Of a stretch of 64,000 bases of DNA, positions 26,601 to 38,159 are shown in pieces. Numbering within the stretch: position 1 is the first letter of the stretch; each line of letters starts with the position of its first letter. Both the position numbers and the translations under genes were made by a program. A model generated the notes under the pieces. That model was not told the origin of the DNA and made no database searches. It saw only the letters and a program-made list of their open reading frames with translations. Source of the stretch: Quillaja saponaria (Eukaryota > Streptophyta > Magnoliopsida > Fabales > Quillajaceae); contig CM055612.1 in NCBI GenBank assembly GCA_029379385.1, positions 18,042,001-18,106,000 on the forward strand, in the 5' to 3' direction.

Positions 26601-27267
26601 AGGGTGTGGTGGTGGCTATGGGGCTTAAAGGTGAGTAAGAGGACTTTGGAGATGGGAGCCGTGGTTGTGAAAAGGAAAGGGGTAAGAGAAAAAAGGAAAA
26701 AGAAAAATAAAAAAGATGAAAAAAATATATATATAGATTAGGAAATTTTAATTTATAACAATAATTATTTAAGGAAACATTACAAAAACTATTCGTAGAA
26801 CTAGAAAAAAAAAATTATAAAAAAAAGGAAAAAAGAAAAAGAAGAAGAAGAAGTAACACTCAAAACAAGTGTTGCCGTTTTTATATTTGGCAAAAGTTTC
26901 AAAAACGTTGCAAACTATTGCTAAAAAAAGAAAAAAAGAAAAGAAGAGCAATGCTCTAAACAAGTGTTGTAATTTTTTATTTTTGGCAAAACGTACAAAC
27001 TATTGCTAGAACCGTTACAAACTATTGTTGCTTTTAATGTTTAGTAACAATTTTAAAAATGTTATAGTAGAACCGTTGACTTAGTTCTAAAATTTAAAAC
27101 AACGGTTTATTTTTATTGTAACAGTTATTTAAATGTTTCAATAAATTCATTGCGAAAGTATAATTTTTTCGGCAACAGTTTTTCTTTAGTTGCAATATTG
27201 TATTTGAAGCAACAATTTTCTAAGTGTTGCAAAGTTGCAGTTGCCATAAGTCTGTTTTGGTGTAGTT
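23616..27267. mobile_element. Non-autonomous CACTA-like DNA transposon
   Basis: The ends are inverted copies of a CACTA-type terminus: TACTACATCAAATTTGACTTA at left, and on the other strand AACTACACCAAAACAGACTTA at right; the initial C has decayed in both. Both ends carry many subterminal short repeats (GCAACACTTT, GCAACATTT, AGTGTTGC, CGTTGCAAAC) as expected for transposase binding in CACTA elements. No transposase is present. The 3-bp target duplication is not clear (ATA against TAT). The interior carries at least one host gene piece (SAE1 exon 1, 26361-26443). Confidence 0.72.
26361..26443 (-). pseudogene. SAE1: Captured exon 1 of SUMO-activating enzyme subunit 1 (SAE1)
   Basis: Reads MDGEELTAQETALYDRHIRI then WGTDAQRR, followed at once by a GT donor (GTATTAC on the minus strand). 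This is the diagnostic N-terminus of plant SAE1, which with SAE2 forms the E1 enzyme that adenylates SUMO. The fragment is 83 nt, 27 codons plus 2 nt, with an intact start. The next exons of SAE1 are not recognisable downstream. It lies inside the CACTA-like element, so it looks like transposon capture of a promoter plus first exon. It cannot encode a working enzyme. A further coding-like stretch at about 25370-25450 (minus; LLDGVVIEKHATVFVGALV) may be another captured exon of unknown origin. Confidence 0.82.
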
Positions 27268-27589
27268 TATATTAATATATAATTTATAAAATTATCATTG
27301 ATTCTTTGCTAATGAAAATCATATTTTCATAAATTTTGAATTACAATTACTGACGGATCATCAATGTTTTTTAGTTCATCGTTTAGTCACGGATAAAAAT
27401 CCCTAACTCTTTTTCTTTATTCATTCTACTCTACCTCACTCCACTCCTTACCTGTTAGCCCTATCTTGCACCATTGAGATAACCACACTCCATCATTGGA
27501 AGTCATCGCTAACCCAACTTGTCTACAAGCTCGCAAATTGCTAACTGCCACTCGATCACAACTCGCTTCCCGACCAACCTGAAAATATG
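27268..27589. other. Short spacer without recognised gene
   Basis: A/T-rich to 27420, with an ACGGATCATCAATG..CACGGATAAAAATCC stretch that resembles termini of small DNA transposons. Its boundaries cannot be set. A slightly more GC-balanced stretch leads into the gypsy remnant. Confidence 0.4.
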
Positions 27590-27816
27590 TAAGTTTTTGT
27601 TGATGATGAAACTCAAATAGGATGAGCAGGCTAAAGAGACATTTAACAAACTTAAATTCATGATGACCAAGCACACGTTCGGGCATTATAAGATGATTCC
27701 AGCATATTAGCAATGGAAACATATGTGTGCAATATAGCCATATGTGTTTTATTACTTCAAAATGGATACCCTTTAGATTTCTAAAGAAAGGCATTGTGTT
27801 CTGGGAACATAATAAG
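27590..27816 (+). pseudogene. Ty3/gypsy RT/RNase H remnant, left part
   Basis: Plus-strand fragments read DEQAKETFNKLKFMMTK, the usual link between gypsy RT and RNase H, and then, with frame changes, a degraded VLLLQNGYPLDF and KALCSGN. This corresponds to the LSQNGHPIAF-SKAL part of RNase H. The reading continues directly across the inserted LTR array into LSTYEKELTAAEYAV at 32729. It is short and full of stops, a fossil. Confidence 0.8.
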
Positions 27817-28548
27817 TGTCACAAACCTCTCGGAGGCATAACTGGCCTGACGAAAAATAGCAACAAGAAGCTAAAAAGTTAGTGCAAGAAAGGAGAACAA
27901 ATTTAGCACAAGAAGGGGCTAGTATAGTATAGTCCATGTCTCTCGTCTCAGTGCTAAAATCAGAGGAAAGTCAAGAGGAATAATCTCTCTGCTGGAGCAG
28001 GAATTCGAAGCCTCCAAATAAGCTTGAAAAGCTTCAAGGTGCAGGGGACAAAATAAGAGAAAAGGAGATAGAGGAAGAGTTGGCTGCTATTGACTTCACG
28101 GCTAACAAAAGAGATAAAGGAAGCTTCTACGGCAAAGCAAGAAATGCAAAACATAACCACAACTTTAGAAGGATCTAGGAGCAAAAGAAAACAAAGCATG
28201 AGGAAATAAAGAGCTCAATTGTAGAGCAAGAAAAGGAAAGGGAAAGGCGGTCCTAAAAGAGAAAGGAAAAAAAAAAAACAAAGAAAAATCAAATAAAACA
28301 AAAATGCATAACGGGAGTTAAGGTCAACCTCTTAAATGTGTGGTGTATATTTACACAAGTTGATTTCAAGTTTCAAGTTAACCACTAATGTGGTGAAAAT
28401 TAATTCTCTAATTACATGTATGTAAATATAATATATATAAATATAGGCTTATATGTACAAGTGTTTATTTATTTTTATACTTAAGATTTTAATAGTATCT
28501 CAAACTTAACATCAATTATTCCTAACGTTGCATTACTGGGATATGACA
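27817..28548 (-). repeat. LTR copy a (732 bp)
   Basis: Starts TGTCACAAACC after the ATAAG target site and ends GATATGACA. Contains the AGCAAGAAAGGAGAA, GGAAAGTCAAGAGGAATAA and AGATAGAGGAAGAGTTGGC blocks common to all four copies. Confidence 0.93.
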
Positions 28549-29156
28549 ATCTCCCCCTTAAAAGAAATTTGTCCAGATTTTCAATAACAACTGATACAGA
28601 TAAATTGGCTACCTAAATCGGATGTAGAAATTGTTGTTTATTACATATTTAGATTCTCGTGGGACTTCTTGTTCATCGTAAGATTTTCAAACAACGTTCA
28701 TAAACATAGTAATCTTCGTTTATTAAGTTCTTATCCTAAACCTGTACAACGTAAAATTCCTTAGGTCATAACTTCCGAGACATGAACATATAAAAATCCG
28801 AATGTACGTTATTCTAGTATGACAGTAAAGACTCCTTACTTTACCACATGGGCCCACCACACTTTCGCTCGCAACTTTGATCGAAACCAATGTTCTATTA
28901 TCTCACATAACTCACATCACAACAACTCACAATATGACTATTATGTGTCATCGCGTTTAAATAAACATAAACAAATCCTTTACACATTTACCGTTTAAAG
29001 TTGAGAATAATACATTAGAGAATCACAACTTAAAGATTCAGGATTAACTAGGATGTATCACTAAGTCCACATACGCCCTGGATAAAATATGAAAATAAAG
29101 TAACAACGTCTCATATTTGCAGTCACAGACCTCTAAACCCAAGCTCTGATACCACT
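28549..29156 (-). other. Internal domain a-b (608 bp)
   Basis: Polypurine tract complement (ATCTCCCCCTTAAAAG) at left; tRNA-Met primer site complement at right. No open frame of note. It shares the ACATGGGCCCACCACACTT block with the other two interiors. Confidence 0.92.
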
Positions 29157-29954
29157 TATCACACCCTTTTAAGAGGTATGATTGGCCGAAGGAAAAATAG
29201 CAACAAGAAGCCAAAAAGTAAGAGCAAGAAAGGAGAATAAATTCAGTATAAGAAGGGGCTGGTATAGTACAGTCCACATCTCTCGTCTCAGCTCCAAAAT
29301 CAGAGGAAAGTCAAGAGGAATAACCTCTCAGCTGGAGCTAGGAATTTGAAGCCTCTAAATAAGCTTTAAAAGCTTCAAGGTGCAAGGGAAAAAATGAGAG
29401 AAAAGGAGATAGAGGAAGAGTTGCCTGCTATTGACTTCACGGCCTAACAAAAGAGATAAATGAAGCTTCTACGACAAAGCGAGATATACAAAACATAACC
29501 ATAACTCTAAAAGGATCTAGGAGCAAAAGAAAAACAAAACATGAGGAAATAAAGAGCTTGGTTGCTGAGTAAGAAAAGGAAAGGGAAAGGTAGTGTTAAA
29601 AAAGAACGGACAAAAAAATAAAATCAAATAAAACAAAAATGCATAATGGAAGTCAAGGTCAACCTCTTAAATGTGTGGTGTATATTTAACTTTAGATATA
29701 CATATATTTATATATTGTAGATATTTTCTCATTTATCTTGACACTTATTGCACACTTTATTTAATTTACACAAGTTGATTTCAAGTTTCAAGTTAACTAC
29801 TAATGTGGTGAAAATTAATTCTCTAATTACATGTGTATAAATATATATATAGACTTATATATGCAAGTGTTCATTTATTTTTAAACTTAAGATTTTAACA
29901 TTATCTCAAACTTAACATCAATTATTCCTCATGTTACATGATCGGGATATGACA
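29157..29954 (-). repeat. LTR copy b (798 bp)
   Basis: Same family as copy a. Its first dinucleotide is TA instead of TG. It has about 65 bp around 29685-29750 (ATATTTATATATTGTAGAT) that copy a lacks. Confidence 0.92.
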
Positions 29955-30505
29955 ATCTCCCCCTTAAAAAAAATTCATCATGGATTTCAATTACAAAAGA
30001 TTTGAGAGAGACTTCTTGTTCACCGTAAGATCTCCAGACAACATTCATAACCAGAGTACTCTTTGTTTATCAAGTTTTTATCCCCAAACCCGTAAAACAT
30101 AAAATTCATTAGGTCATAACTTCCAAGACATGAACATATAAAAATCCTAATATACGTTGTTCTAGTATGACAGTAAAGACTCCTTACTTTACCACATGGG
30201 CCCACCACACTTTCGCTGCACCACTTTGATCGAAACTAATGTTCTATTATCTCACACAACTTATATCACAATGACTCACAATATGACTATTACATGTTAT
30301 CGCTTTTAAACAAACATAAACGAATCCTTTACACATTTACCTTTTAAAGTTGAGAATAATACGTTAGAGAATCACAACTTGAAGTTTCAGGATAAACTAG
30401 GACATATCACTAAGTTTACATATGCCTTAGGTAAAGTACGCAAACAAAGCAACAACGTCCCACATTTACAGTCATATACCTCTAAACCCAAGCTTTAATA
30501 GCACT
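29955..30505 (-). other. Internal domain b-c (551 bp)
   Basis: Same landmarks as the first interior, with a short deletion just after the polypurine tract. Its primer site is degraded (CTTTAATAGCACTT on the plus strand). Confidence 0.92.
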
Positions 30506-31327
30506 TGTCATACCACTCTAGGAGGTATGACTGGGCGGAGGAAAAACAGTAACAAGAATCTAAAAAATAAAAGCAAGAAAGGAGAATAGATTCAATACAA
30601 GAAGGGGCTATTATAGGATAGTCCACATCTTTCATCTCACTGCCAAAATCGGAGGAAAGTCAAGAGGAATAACCTCTCGGCTGGAGTAGGAATTTAAAGC
30701 CTCCAAATAAGCTTGAAAAGCTTAAAGGTGCAGGGGAAAAAAATAAGAGAAAAGCAGATAGAGGAAGAGTTGGCTGCTATTCACTTCATGGCTAACAAAA
30801 GAGATAAAGGAAGCTTCTACGACAAGGCAAGAAATACAAAACATAACCACAACTCTAAAAGGATCGAAGAGCAAAAAAAAAAAAAAAAACAAAACATGAG
30901 CAACTAAAGAGCTCAATTGCAGAGCAAGAAAAGGAAAGGGAAAGGCAGTGCTAAAAAAGAAAAGGAAAAAAAAATAAAAAAGAAAAAGAAAAAGAAAAAT
31001 CAAATAAAAAAAAATGCATAATGGGAATCAAGGTCAACCTCTTAAATGTGTGGTGTATATTTAACTTTAGATATGTATATTTATATATTGTAGATATTTT
31101 CTAATTTATCTACACACTTATTCCACACTTCACTTAATTTGCACAAGTTGATTTCAAGTTTCAAGTTAACCACTAATATGGTGAAAATTAATTCTCTACT
31201 TACATGTGTATAAATATATGTATAGACTTCTATATACAAGTGTTTTTTTATTTTTATACTTAAAATTTAAGCACTATCTCAAACTTAACGTGAATTATTC
31301 CTAATGTTTCACTGCTAGAATATGACA
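30506..31327 (-). repeat. LTR copy c (822 bp)
   Basis: Starts TGTCATACCACTC and ends ATATGACA. It shares the 65-bp block with copies b and d. An A-rich run at 30870-31010 is expanded. Confidence 0.92.
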
Positions 31328-31923
31328 ATCTCCCCCCTTTAAAGAAATTTGTCCTTAATTTCAATAGCAAAAGATATGGATAAATTGGTTACCAAAATTT
31401 GATGTAGATATTTTTGTTTTATTACAATCTTAGATTCTCAAAAGACTTCTTGTTCACTATAGGATTTCCAGATAACTTTCATAAAAAGAGTACTATTCCT
31501 TTATCAAGTTCTTATCCTAAACCTATAAAACATAAAATTCCTCAGGTCATAACTTCCGAGATGTGAACATATAAAAATCCGGATGTATGTTATTCTAGTC
31601 TGACAGTAAAGGCTCCTTACTTTACCACATGGGCCCACCACACTTCCGCTACACTACTCTGATCGAAACCAATGTTCTATTATCTCACATAACTCACAAT
31701 ATGACTATTATGTGTCATCGCGTCTAAAGAAATATAAACGAATCCTTTACATATTTACCATTTAAAATCGAGAATAATACGTTAGAGAATCGCAATTTGA
31801 AGTTCTAGGATGAACTAGGACATATCACTAATCCCATATATGTCTTAGGTAACATACACAAACAAAGTAACAACATCCCATATTTGTAGTCACAGACCTC
31901 TAAATCCAAGCTCTAATATCACT
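31328..31923 (-). other. Internal domain c-d (596 bp)
   Basis: Same layout as the other two interiors. Plus strand begins ATCTCCCCCC (polypurine complement) and ends with CTCTAATATCACT (mutated primer site). No coding capacity. Confidence 0.92.
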
Positions 31924-32723
31924 TGTCATACCCTTATTAAAGGTATGACTGGCATGAGAGAAACAGCATCAAGAAGACAAAAAGTAAGAGCAAGAAAGGA
32001 GAATAAATTCAATATAAGAAGGGGCTGGTATATTACAGTCTATGTCTCTCGTCTCAGCACTAAAATTAGAGGAAAGTCAAGAGGAATAACCTATCGACTG
32101 GAGTAGGAATTTAAAGCCTCCAAATAAGCTTAAAAAGCTTTAAGGTGTAGGGGACAAAACAAAAGAAAAGGAGATAGAGGAAGAGTTGGCTGCTGTTGAT
32201 TTCACGGCCAACAAAAGAGATAAAGGAAGCTTATAGGCAAAGCAAGAAATACAAAACATAACCACAACTCTAGAAGGATCCAGGAGCAAAAGAAAAACAA
32301 ACCATGAGGAAATAAAGAGCTCGGTTGCAGAGCAAGAAAAGGGAAGGGAAAGGCAATGCTAAGAGAGAAAGGAAAAAAAATAAAGAAAAATCAAATAAAA
32401 CAAAAATGCATAATGGGAGTTAAAGTCAACCTCTTAAATGTGTGGTGTATATTTAACTTTAGATATATATTTATATATTGTAGATATTTTCTAATTTATC
32501 TACACACTTATTGCATACTTCATTTAATTTACACAAGTTGATTTCAAGTTTCATGTTAACCACTAATGTGGTGAAAATTAATTTTCTAATTACATATGTA
32601 TGAATATATATATATATATATATATATTTATACAAGTGTTTATTTAATTTTATACTTAAGATTTTAATACTATCTCAAACTTAACATTAATTATTCCTGA
32701 CATTTTATTACCGGGACATGACA
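31924..32723 (-). repeat. LTR copy d (800 bp)
   Basis: Starts TGTCATACCC and ends GACATGACA, followed by target duplication ATAAG. A (TA)n run is at about 32605-32630. Confidence 0.93.
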
Positions 32724-32960
32724 ATAAGACTCTCTACTTATGAAAAAGAGTTGACAGCGGCAGAGTATGCAGTTAATTAATATATAGGTGCAACCAATAT
32801 TGAAAACTCTTTATCATTAAAACTGATCATCATGCCCTAAAATACATCTAGAACAGAAGGAGAGTAATCCAATTCTTCAGAAATAATTATCAAAATTAAT
32901 GGCTCGGATGATGAGATTTAATAAAAGAAGGAAAAGGAGAATTGTTGAATTGAATGGGTT
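32724..32960 (+). pseudogene. Ty3/gypsy RNase H remnant, right part
   Basis: Continues the frame from 27816: LSTYEKELTAAEYAVN, then IKTDHHALKYI (typical IKTDHQALKYL), then a degraded KKEKENC-like stretch matching the KKGKEN motif after RNase H. Together with 27590-27816 this gives an interrupted gypsy pol fossil of about 460 bp. Confidence 0.82.
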
Positions 32961-35900
32961 AATACATTGACTTAAAAGAGATTTTGATGATACCAAAATA
33001 AATATTATATGCAATAAGAAACTAATTTGAACATGCTTTTCTATTTAATGTGCATTGTCAACTAAGCTTAATGTGAATACATTAGCTGAAGTGATCAAAT
33101 TAAATGGAAATCAATCAACAGATTAATTAGGTAGTTTGTATCCATATGACAACATTTCATTCATAACTAAGTCAGATGAAAAAATCAACTGAAGACTATA
33201 ATTTTAGATAGTTGAAAAAAAATCAAAACCCACAATTTCATAAAGCCCATTAGCTGAAAAAATCAACTGAAGATGTTAACTCAATCAAGTCCAAAAAAGA
33301 GTTTGAAGAAGTCAGCCTAAGCATTCAAATGAAAATTATCATTTTAATTAACTGAAGAATGGACATCAAAGAGTCAACTAACGAATCAACATAATATCAT
33401 TCTACAAGATAGCTAAACACTTAAAGTGCACCATTTAACTTAAAGGAAAATTAGTGATAAGTCTTGCAAATAGACTTATTACATACATTTTTTTAATTAA
33501 TATTATTAGTTATAGAATTTTAGTTGGTTTTTGCTTAGTTTTTTGTTAATTCCTAGTTGAAGTCTATATTGTATTAGGATGTTGAATCCTAATTGATTGT
33601 CACTAGGAATTAGTTTTTTTAGATAAGTTCTAATCTATAGTAACTTAGTTTGTGTGTTTTGAATGTTTAATACATTAATAATTCCTTATGGAAGCCAAAT
33701 TGGGGGACAATTTGCATAAAACAAACCGACACCCAAGAGTCAAAGCCAAAGGATGAAATGGGGTGTTCGCTTTTCTAACTATCCACTTTTGACAATAATC
33801 TTTTTCAACTGAAATTAATATATGTTTAACTAAGTAGACGAACATATATTAGTTCATTTAAAATAATTCTCAAATGGGTTCCTAAGAGAATTTAAATGCA
33901 TGTTAAAGTTTAAAACTGGTTCATTTAAAATGATTCTCAAACCATTTAATTGAAAATGGGAAGTTGGAGGCTTTGTAAGTTCTACTCCATTTAAGTAGTA
34001 TTATATCCAAGGAAATAAAATTAGTTTCGAGGTACTGTTTTGATAAGTTTGGAAACCGAAACGATTTGGAAAACAATATGGAAACACTAATTTTTTTGGA
34101 AATGAATGAAAACATGTAATAAAACACCTATAGTAATTATAAGTATTCAATAACTTATAAGATTAATTTAACACATAGAATACTAATAAATACATACAAA
34201 AAAAAAAAAGGTATACAAACAACCTTTATAAATTAAACTAAGAGAAAACCTAAATAAATTAAATTGATAGAAAAAAATGAATTTAAAATTAAAAAAATTT
34301 CTTAACTAATTCTTAACTAATGATATTCTAGGTTAATGAACATATAAGTTAATACATTAATATTCTTCCACCATTTGAAATAAATTAAACTAACATAGCT
34401 TCCCTGTGCTTTATTAAGATTTTATCTATAAGCTTTAATTAATTAAAAAAAGACATGTATTGGTAAACTAGATAAGAGAGTTTAACTAAGAAAAAATAGA
34501 GAGGAAAAAAAAAAAAAAGAACCAATTCAAAAGTGAAGAAAAACTAAGCGATACTGATAAGGCAAATTTGCCAAGAGAAAAAAGAGAAGAAAGCTCGGTA
34601 TTAAGACTCAAGACTCTAAGAGCCTTTAGATTCAAAACTCAGATCTAAAAATTGATGAAGACTTATCCTTCACTTGTGCAGACTTCTCCTCCCCCTCCTT
34701 TTTAGATAAGCTTCCTTTTACTTTTGTCTCTGTCTTCTATATATAACTCAAGAGAGCTTTGATTTTTTTCAATTTTGTCACATTGTACTCTTTGAACATT
34801 CACAAATTCATATGAAAGGGTTTTTCTTTTCAAGCTGTTTCGGCTTGAAGCGGTGGAATTGGAGTCGTTTACAAAGAAATTACAAGGGTTCATTTTTGTA
34901 GGTAAGTTTCATTTTGGTATGTATGGAAATGGAATCGTTTTGCCCATTTTGGACAAATCAACACGATTTTTTAAACCTTGATTATATCATTACAGTTTCA
35001 TTTCATATGGGCATCTTCAAGATGTAATCAAATTAGTGAGCTTACCAAGCATATATATTTACCTAAACCCTATAGAATCGGAGGAAAATGAGATGATTTT
35101 TCACCTTGCCTCACTTCACTAGTTTAATTGAAGATTACAAAAACAAATGAAAAGTTTACAAAATTATTAGAGCTTTTCATTTCATTTCTTTTCAACTTGC
35201 AACTATAGCAAACAAACAACTAAAAATTAAAACAAAGTAAACAAACAACCAAGTCTCATTGAACATTATCAAAATAATAGAATCTAGTTATAGGCCTATA
35301 CCTAGTTTGGGCTTGAACACGTTCCGGAACTCTCTTTCACTATGGCGGGCTTTGAAATATGTTTCACTCAATTATGGCTAAAAATTATCAAAACAATACG
35401 GAAAAAATATTTCTCTTCATCAATCACTCTCAAAATCATAAATCTTAAAATTAATACTTCTCATTTCTCTCCCAATTTTTTTCATTTTCAATATAACCAT
35501 ATTGTCCTCTGTCGTTGACATGCCTATCTTAGAGTTGACAGTTGATGTTTTACCTCTTCCAGATTTTGAGTAAATTGATTTTGTCATCCCGCTGAACTTT
35601 TTCGTGTTTAAGGTTTTGGACAAAGTTATCTTTGCCGGCATTTTCTCGCCATTGTTGCCACTGTTCAAGATCCAATTGTTGTAGAATTTTACTCCTATGG
35701 TCCTCAGTTTCCTTCATTTCAAAACTCAAGGTCAAATTTTTTCAGTCTGTAGAGAATGATGAGGAATGAGATAATGATATATACTGCATGGATTTATTTG
35801 TATATTTATATTTATGGCAGGACTTAACTATAATTAGGTTAAATCTAAGATTAAGGGTAACGTAATAGTATGTTAGTATTATTAGGTTTTAATTAGAATT

Positions 35901-36600
35901 ATAATTTTATGTAGAGTGGAATTCTAACTATGTTAAAATTCTTAGGATTTAAGACTTACCTATATATATAGGCCTAATATATATTTTAGGATAGTTTTAA
36001 TGTATTGATATTTGATAATTGAGTAATTGATGATTAGAATAGAATAAATTTCCCAAAATCTCCCTAAAATCATTCAATCCCCGTAAGTCGTCCTCATCAT
36101 AATCTCATTTAATTACGTATATGGCAATTCTTAACCAAAAATATCTATTACATAGGTTGAAGAAATATGGTGAAGTATTCAATCATAATTTAATTTGACC
36201 CAAAAGCCACAGAAATTACTGAAAACTATTCAACATTCATTATTTATATGGTAGGAAAGACATCCACAACAACTGCCAGATACTTAAATAAAATAATAAT
36301 TCAATAATATTACAACTCAGTTCATTAATATCACAATTATAACTTAAAAAGGAGACAATATTAACTGGGGCTTGCACCTATGACCAAGAGCTAGAAGATT
36401 GTATCCTCTATAAATTGAAGAAATTTTTTTAGCTTTACACCATAAATTTTTATTTCCCAGAAGTAGATACTTTCTAAACCAAATAACTTGAGAGGAAATG
36501 AGGGTGTTTACGATATTAGTCACAATGTTATGCCTTTCCTCAGTTGCTTGTGCCATTGTAGGAATTGCAACGTTCTATAGACCTCCTTACTGTCGTGAAT
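32961..36600. other. A/T-rich intergenic DNA, no recognised gene
   Basis: About 3.6 kb with scattered short frames, none with a recognisable domain. A hairpin-like inverted repeat (GATAAGTCT..AGACTTATT) occurs at about 33452-33480. Minus-strand frames at 35420-35735 read as Lys/Glu-rich peptides with no family match that I know. Likely decayed transposon DNA. Confidence 0.5.
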
Positions 36601-36735
36601 TAAAATTAAAAATATTTGATTCTTTTTTGATGTTTTCTTATAAAACCTTTTCATAAAAGTATTATAACAATGTTTTTAGTGATAATGTGTTCTATGCATG
36701 TGATCCTGTATATTTATTACATGTGGTATCAGAGC

Positions 36736-38140
36736 CTAGTCTACATAAATTTAGAACCCTAACATTTATTTAATTAACATAAAATAGTAGGGTTTATATA
36801 AGTCAGATTTTTAAACTCAAAATCGAATTCTTATATGAATGAAATTGAGCCCGATTTGTTGGGGCTTTTAAAGGTCTCGTTTATAACTTGAATTTGATAT
36901 ATAGCATGCATGATATAATCGACTAAACATTGAGAAATCTGAGTTTTCCTTCTCGAAAACTTCAAGATCAAACTTATCTTTTTGATTTCAAAAACGTTGA
37001 ATTTACATTGTTTTGATCTGATTAAATCAATGAGTTTTGTTTCTAATGTCTTATTATAGCAATAGGAACCCTTGGATTGAATTAAATGATAAAGTTCCAA
37101 TTAATTTGAGAAAAATTTTCAAGTTTATGTCCATCAATTTTTTTTATTTTTTTATTCAAGATTAGACCGTATTAGTTTTTTAAAATCAAAATTAACTTAG
37201 AGATTTTATTAGACAATTAAATCCCATTGAAACAGACTAAGTTTTGAAAAATTTTACATTATAAAAAGGGTAGCAAACTGGGTCATGATAAACTCGTTTT
37301 TCCTTAGACAAGGTCAAATAGACCCAGCTGGAGGAAGAAAAAGGGCTATCCAGCCCGTGGAAGGTAACCCCCATGCGTGAAAAGGGGCACGTGTGCCACA
37401 CACTCCATCCTCTGCCTGTTTTGTGCCTCCTAAATTTTATGGTATGGTTAATTTTGGGATTTTAGGTGCATAAATTATTTTTTTTAGTAAATGATATTTT
37501 GTTATGTTTTAAACTAATATGGTTGCACATATATAATTGTTGAGGCTTGTTAACTTTTCATATTTTATTTGTTTTGAAACTGTAAACAGTAGGTACTCTC
37601 CTTAGTTAGAGCTAAATAATATCATAATTTCATATTTTTAAAACATGTGTAGTAGAATGCTTCTATTTTGATTCAAAATTTCAAAATTGTAACATGTATA
37701 GTTACCTATGAGATACTTTTAAAATGTATTTTGGTTTGAAAAGATAAATTGTGAGTACTTATATTTTCCCAGCTTGGGAAATCTTACGGGTTTATGTAGA
37801 TAGTTGCCACAAAAGTGGTCTATCTATATAGATTTATGAGATTTTTGATAGCTATAGTACGATATGTTTATTAAATTATTGTATATAATTTCCAGCCTAA
37901 AAGAGGTTATTATATACTTTAATTTTGGAAAATACATTAAAAACATGATTTAGGGTATACTAGCCTAGAAGGTTTATTTGCTTAAAAAGGATAGACTTTT
38001 TGAAAACTAAGATGCTCTAATTTTAGTTTCATGGATTGATCAAGAGATCCTAATAGCATGTTACATTCTCTGTCTAAAAGAGAGTTTATAATGATGCACT
38101 TTGTATTCATGTAGAATAAATTTTTATTCTTGGTTAATAA
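36736..38140 (+). other. Leader of the copia element
   Basis: About 1.4 kb between primer site and gag without coding signal. A locally GC-richer patch at 37260-37440 may be a separate insert; no boundary is visible. Confidence 0.45.
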
Positions 38141-38159
38141 TTACTCAAATTATTTGACA

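Larger units (their letters stand above)
27817..32723 (-). mobile_element. Tandem LTR array: four LTRs, three interiors, one TSD
   Basis: A non-autonomous LTR element in tandem form inside a gypsy RNase H remnant. The single 5-bp target duplication ATAAG lies at 27812-27816 and 32724-32728. Order: LTR 27817-28548, interior 28549-29156, LTR 29157-29954, interior 29955-30505, LTR 30506-31327, interior 31328-31923, LTR 31924-32723. Orientation is minus: AAGGGGGAGAT-like polypurine tracts sit right of each LTR. Primer sites matching tRNA-Met sit left of LTRs 2-4; the one at about 29136-29156 contains a perfect TGGTATCAGAGC. Interiors are only 550-610 bp and non-coding. Unequal recombination between LTRs or insertion of a concatemer would give this form. 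Confidence 0.95.

Noticed and set aside
33445..33485. Helitron 3' end (hairpin GATAAGTCT..AGACTTATT)
   Set aside because: No CTRR after the hairpin and no 5' TC end that can be paired with it.
35420..35735. Minus-strand Lys/Glu-rich frames as a possible gene
   Set aside because: Two short overlapping frames with low complexity, no domain, no splice or start evidence.
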